This document shows, one piece after another, positions 61,333 to 64,000 of a stretch of DNA of 64,000 nt. Each line of letters opens with the position of its first letter. Position 1 is the first letter of the stretch. The notes below the pieces were generated by a model. It searched no databases, was not told where the DNA came from, and was given only the letters and a program-made list of their open reading frames with translations. Source of the DNA: Colius striatus (taxonomy: Eukaryota; Chordata; Aves; Coliiformes; Coliidae); assembly GCF_028858725.1 (NCBI RefSeq), contig NC_084790.1, forward strand, positions 6,268,001 through 6,332,000. The letters are read 5' to 3'. The translations under genes were made by a program, and so were the position numbers.

Positions 61333-62973
61333 TCATATACTGTCCAGCTTCTTCAGGATGAAAGGAGCTGAAAAGAGAAAATAAACCAGCAAAAACTTAA
61401 CTCAGCTGAAGACAGGAAAAGGTCTTTAGCAAGGCTGTGATGAAGTTGCAGCACGTTTATGCAGCACCTAAAACACTGGGCCTGTGGCTGAGAAACCACC
61501 CTCTGCCCCCATGGAGTCCCTTCTCTCCCTGCACGGTTGCTTTAGCAAGTGAGGCAGCATGTCTCCAGGCAGGGAATCAGATATCCCCGCTTGTGCTGCA
61601 GGTCAGAGCCTCCAGCGTATTCCCAACACGTCCTGGAAGGCAGCTGTGAGCTTGTGGGGAACAACCACCCAAACGTGACTTCTACTTTGCTAAGCAATAA
61701 GGCATCCCGCAAGGAAAGCTGCAAGCCTCTGGTACAACACACCGAAGCACCGCCTGCCAGGCCGGCAGCACGGCCCTGCTCATTCCCGCTCTACAGGAGC
61801 GCTGTTGCTCGCCGTGGCCCCGCGCCCCCGGTGCCTCAGGGCCCCGTTGGCGCTCTGGATGCCGAGACCCCGCGCCGGACAAGCGGCGTGCCGCAGCCTC
61901 CGCGGGCGCAGACGCGGCCAGGATGCTGCCAGAAGCAGAGGCAGGCGTGCGGGGCCGTGGCGGGCCACGCTGTGTGCGCCGTGCGGGGTCATGCCGTGCC
62001 ACGCTGTGTGCGCCGTGCGGGGCCGTGGCGGGCCACGCTGTGTGCCGTGCGGGGCCGTGGCGGGCCACGCTGTGTGCGCCGTGCGGGGCCGTGGCGGGCC
62101 ACGCTGTGTGCGCCGTGCGGGGCCGTGCCATGCCGTGCGGGGCCGTGGCGGGCCACGCTGTGTGCGCCGTGCGGGGCCGTGGCGGGCCACGCTGTGTGCG
62201 CCGTGCGGGGCCGTGCCATGCCGTGCGGGGCCGTGGCGGGCCACGCTGTGTGCGCCGTGCGGGGCCGTGGCGGGCCACGCTGTGTGCGCCGTGCGGGGCC
62301 GTGCCGTGCCGTGCAGGGCGATGCCGTGCCACGCTGTGTGTGCCGTGCGGGGCCGTGGCGGGCCACGCTCTGTGCGCCGGGCGGGGCCGTGCCGTGCGGG
62401 GCCGTGGCGGGCCACGCTGTGTGTGCCGTGCGGGGCCCCGTCGTGTCGTGTCGTGTCGTGCGGGGCCGTGGCGGGCCACGCTGTGTGTGCCGTGCGGGGC
62501 CCCGCCGTGTCGTGTCGTGCCGTGCGGGGCCGTGGCGGGCCACGCTGTGTGTGCCGTGCGGGGCCGTGGCGGGCCACGCTGTATGTGCCGTGCGGGGCCC
62601 CGCCGTGTCGTGTCGTGCCGTGCGGGGCCGTGGCGGGCCACGTTGTGTGTGCCGTGCGGGGCCGCGCCGTGCCATGCCATGCCATGCCATGCCATGCCAT
62701 GCCATGCCATGCCATGCCATGCCATGCCATGCCATGCCATGCCGTGCCGTGCCATGCCATGCCGTGCCGCGCCGCTGCGGGGTTGCAGGCCCCGCGCCGG
62801 CCCCAGCCTCCCCCCGCCGTGCCGAGCGGCCCGCGCCGCGCCGGACACTTACTAATCCGCAGCAGCGCCACATAGATGACGAAGTTGCGGACGGAGGTGA
62901 GGACGTCGCGGCGCATCTTCCGCTTCATCTCCTCGGGGTCCATCTTGGGCCCCAGCCCCTCGATGCGGAACAT
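61333..62973 (-). CDS. TOMM5: TOMM5, small subunit of the mitochondrial TOM complex (2 exons)
   Basis: TOMM5 is a tail-anchored small Tom protein of the mitochondrial outer membrane that helps assemble and stabilise the TOM40 import channel. Exon 1 is 62853-62973 and exon 2 is 61333-61367. The donor is ATTA|GTAAGT and the acceptor TTTTCAG|CTCC; phase 1 joins to 156 nt, or 51 residues, exactly the human length. The protein starts [20 protein letters not shown], a conserved cytosolic helix. One hydrophobic segment spans residues about 30-45, and the end is [11 protein letters not shown], identical to the family C-terminus. The 1485-bp intron is largely tandem repeat (61935-62770). The spliced gene is intact. 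Larger open frames across it read into the intronic repeat and are not real. Confidence 0.97.
61935..62665. repeat. 34-bp minisatellite in the TOMM5 intron
   Basis: About 16 copies of a 34-bp unit: GTGCGGGGCCGTGGCGGGCC, then ACGCTGTGTGCGCC. Some have internal insertions made of CGTGC/CGTGT pentamers. Very GC- and CpG-rich. All frames lack stops on both strands, giving spurious open frames of 300-560 codons. Confidence 0.93.
62668..62770. repeat. (CCATG)n pentanucleotide microsatellite in the TOMM5 intron
   Basis: About 20 units of CCATG/CCGTG, pure in the middle and with CCGTG variants at the right end. It ends about 85 bp from the TOMM5 splice donor. The pentamer also occurs inside the neighbouring 34-bp units, so the two arrays probably share an origin. 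Confidence 0.93.
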
Positions 62974-63180
62974 GCCTGCCCTGCCGCGCCGCGCGCGCCC
63001 GCCCGCACGGGCCGCCGGGACGGGAGGCGGGCGCGTGCTCACGGGGCGGGGGCGGCGCGTGCGCAGCGGCGCGGTGCGGGGCGGCTGCAGCCGGCCGGGC
63101 CCAGGGGACGCGGGGCGGGAGGTGGCGGCCAGAGGCGGCTCGGAAGGGAACCGGCAGCGGGTCGTGCCGGGCTGACAGCG
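62974..63180 (-). promoter_or_regulatory. TOMM5: TOMM5 CpG-island promoter with NRF1-type site
   Basis: A CpG-rich, TATA-less region just upstream of the TOMM5 start. On the minus strand it holds CTGCGCACGCGCC (63054-63066), which fits the NRF1 consensus YGCGCAYGCGCR. An adjacent GC box, GGGGCGGGGGCGG, lies at 63043-63054. NRF1 controls many nuclear genes for mitochondrial proteins, which suits this gene. Binding is inferred. Confidence 0.6.
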
Positions 63181-64000
63181 CCGGCGCGGGCGCTGAGCGG
63201 GGGCTGAGGAGAGGCGAGGGAGTCCCGCGGCCGCTTCCTGCGGTGCTGGTACCAGCGGCGTGCGCCTCTCGCTCCTGCCAGGCTGCAGACGGCGGCGAGC
63301 CGTTTCTCCTGGCAAAGAGGGCAGAGGTGGGAGTGCGATGGGCAGCTGTGCACCCGAGTCAGCGCTGCTCCACGACGGGCGGGCGGCTGTTTCCACTCTG
63401 GGGTTAAAAGCGCAGCAGAACAGCTCAGAAGGTGCACGGGCTGCTTGTCCCGCGGGTGCGCACACGCGGAGCCTTTGTGCCGGCAGCCCGCTGGCACAAG
63501 TGCGAGCAACAGGAGTTCTGGTTCAGTGTGGCTGTCGCGGAGGAGAGTCGTGCAGGCTGCCAGGAACCTCTCTGCTCAGCCCACTGCCTTCCCTGAGAAG
63601 GTGCAGAGTAGGGAACAGACATAAAACAGCCCTGCACAGCAGGAAACCCTACACACAGAGAAACCTCGTAATGGCTGTGAACTGTTTGGCAAGTAACGGT
63701 GCTTGGAACATCTGTTACCGACAAGGTTTGTTACTAGCGGTGCTTCGGAGGAGCCGCAGTTAGATCTGAGCAGCGGGAAACCAGGCGCTTGGGTGTGGGA
63801 ACACAGTGCAGGGCTCTCTCTAGGGGAGAATGACACAGATGAAGCGGAGCCTGCTTTGGTGGAGTGCGCCTCACAACGCCTCAAAGCCTGTCGCAGCACA
63901 GCAGCTTCAAACTCAGCAGCACTGGCTGTGTTATCCCCTGCTGAAAACCCCGCTGTCTTCCCTGTCTGTGTGGCAGTGCTGAGTGAGGGGTATGCATGAG
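63181..64000. other. Upstream flank of TOMM5, no gene recognised
   Basis: GC-rich close to the promoter and ordinary further out. No recognisable exon is seen on either strand. A divergent transcript is possible but nothing supports it directly. Confidence 0.4.

Noticed and set aside
52439-62770. Tandem arrays as a possible CRISPR locus
   Set aside because: Units are contiguous, with no unique spacers, no cas genes, and a vertebrate nuclear context.
53379-62973. EMC4 or TOMM5 as processed retrocopies
   Set aside because: Both retain GT-AG introns with correct phases, CpG-island promoters and intact frames.
61549-63465. Open frames of 294-561 codons on both strands across the TOMM5 intron
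   Set aside because: They read through the 34-bp minisatellite and the pentamer array. The real TOMM5 coding sequence is the two short exons, supported by family identity at both ends and a correct splice phase.

Overview
The window is vertebrate nuclear DNA, almost certainly from a bird. The evidence is several CR1 LINE copies carrying the typical avian 3' tail (ATTCTATGATTCTATG on either strand), avian-type endogenous retroviral LTRs, and genes with GT-AG introns. I could not identify the species. Three protein-coding genes are reconstructed exon by exon, with phases that join correctly. They are CDC27 (APC/C subunit APC3, minus strand, 19 coding exons, 826 codons), EMC4 (ER membrane protein complex subunit 4, plus strand, 5 exons, 174 codons) and TOMM5 (mitochondrial outer-membrane translocase small subunit, minus strand, 2 exons, 51 codons).

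Layout. 1-3029 has no recognisable gene. 3030-39175 is CDC27 with its long 3' UTR. Its introns hold CR1 fragments, two solo LTRs of one family with 6-bp target duplications, and a decayed retroviral integrase/envelope/LTR remnant. About 38.5-39.65 kb is its CpG-rich promoter. 39.65-52.3 kb is gene-poor: LTRs, a CR1 split by a 499-bp solo LTR, a CpG-rich promoter-like island at 49.2-49.4 kb with no known gene, and purine-rich and A-rich tracts. 52.44-53.24 kb is a G-rich minisatellite just upstream of EMC4 (53379-54800). A 35-bp minisatellite (55.06-55.86 kb), a degenerate repeat, a 1.35-kb CR1 with reverse-transcriptase remnants and a 1119-bp solo LTR separate EMC4 from TOMM5 (61333-62973). 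The TOMM5 intron is mostly a 34-bp minisatellite and a CCATG pentamer array.

The three genes are housekeeping genes of unrelated pathways (mitotic ubiquitin ligase, ER membrane-protein insertion, mitochondrial protein import). They do not form a functional cluster. In human they lie on three different chromosomes, so their adjacency here deserves a check. The high GC and tandem-repeat content of the right third would fit a bird microchromosome or a chromosome end. That is an inference.

I found no prokaryotic operon, CRISPR array, tRNA or rRNA, and no convincing new molecular system. The most interesting items are the unassigned promoter/first-exon candidate at 49.2 kb, the minisatellites at the two GC-rich genes, and the nested and paired LTR insertions. 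Many long open frames in the GC-rich parts are artefacts of stop-poor tandem repeats.
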